The notes under the pieces were generated by a model. That model saw nothing but the letters and a program-made list of their open reading frames with translations, made no database searches and was not told the origin of the DNA. 64,000 bases of DNA from the NCBI GenBank assembly GCA_936440205.1, contig OW387138.1, positions 32,383,541 to 32,447,540 on the forward strand, given 5' to 3'. Made by a program: the position numbers and the translations under genes. Below are positions 63,657-64,000 of the stretch, in pieces. Origin of the DNA: Lepidonotus clava. Its lineage: Eukaryota > Annelida > Polychaeta > Phyllodocida > Polynoidae. Each line of letters begins with the position of its first letter. Within the stretch, counting starts at the first letter, position 1.

Positions 63657-64000
63657 CTGAACACAAACAACAAGGGATCAGTTATACATTATAATGATTA
63701 TGTTTGTAAGCATTTCAAAATGGGAAGCAAATGCAATATATATGTGTTGTTGATATGTGACAACCTCATATTTTGCTAACTCAAATAACTATTGGAATAC
63801 ACTAAAAGGGTCTCATTTGACTGAACTTTTAAAAGTAATTAAAACTTAACTAAAGATTCATAAGTTTTGTCATTTCTGTACAAAGACATCAATGTTGGCA
63901 AAAATTTTCTTTAAAAGGTCCATAAATATTGAGAGAGGATAAATATTACAGATATTATACAAGTTCAAGTTTACTTTCAAGGTTTACATTTTACAACAGG
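63657..64000 (-). other. Intron of the unidentified minus-strand gene
   Basis: AT-rich sequence up to the window edge; no further exon seen. Confidence 0.5.

Overview
The window is nuclear DNA of an invertebrate animal, most likely a marine deuterostome or lophotrochozoan; I cannot name the species. The reasons are small exons with GT-AG introns, a Toll-like receptor with two cysteine-rich LRR caps, animal-type ALDH9A1 and gamma-glutamyl hydrolase genes, a single-copy eukaryotic tRNA-Arg, and a dense load of short DNA transposons, LTR remains and G/C homopolymers. Most short open frames here are noise.

Layout. 1-19.8 kb is a nest of mobile elements. A long gag-pol-env LTR retroelement lies on the minus strand (about 5.36-18.45 kb, its 5' LTR on the right). 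It is bracketed by two inverted copies of another repeat that carries an SGNH-hydrolase-like frame. At 21.07-21.71 kb a second LTR of the same family, in the opposite orientation, abuts the body of a Toll-like receptor gene whose 5' end is missing. 23.9-29.7 kb is repeat-rich: CAGTGGCGG-type MITEs, a 1.09-kb piggyBac-like MITE and a 0.56-kb Harbinger-like MITE.

29.7-36.3 kb holds a complete nine-exon ALDH9A1 gene on the plus strand, with a near-identical inverted second copy of the piggyBac-like MITE in intron 1. 40.65-48.12 kb (minus) holds a five-exon gene for a 314-residue glutamate-receptor-like protein. It has a signal peptide, both halves of the ligand-binding domain and a C-terminal hydrophobic tail, but neither the amino-terminal domain nor the M1-P-M3 channel. 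This is the most unusual object in the window. A tRNA-Arg(UCU) lies at 50.04 kb. 51.19-62.07 kb (plus) holds a complete nine-exon gamma-glutamyl hydrolase gene, with a solo LTR, a minisatellite and G-rich CCAAT repeats in its introns. At 63.5 kb is the last coding exon of an unidentified minus-strand gene that leaves the window.

The host genes have no evident joint pathway: ALDH9A1 (carnitine/GABA metabolism), GGH (folate polyglutamate turnover), TLR (innate immunity) and the glutamate-binding protein look like ordinary neighbours on an animal chromosome. Exon boundaries come from reading splice signals and phase by eye; no alignments or searches were run.
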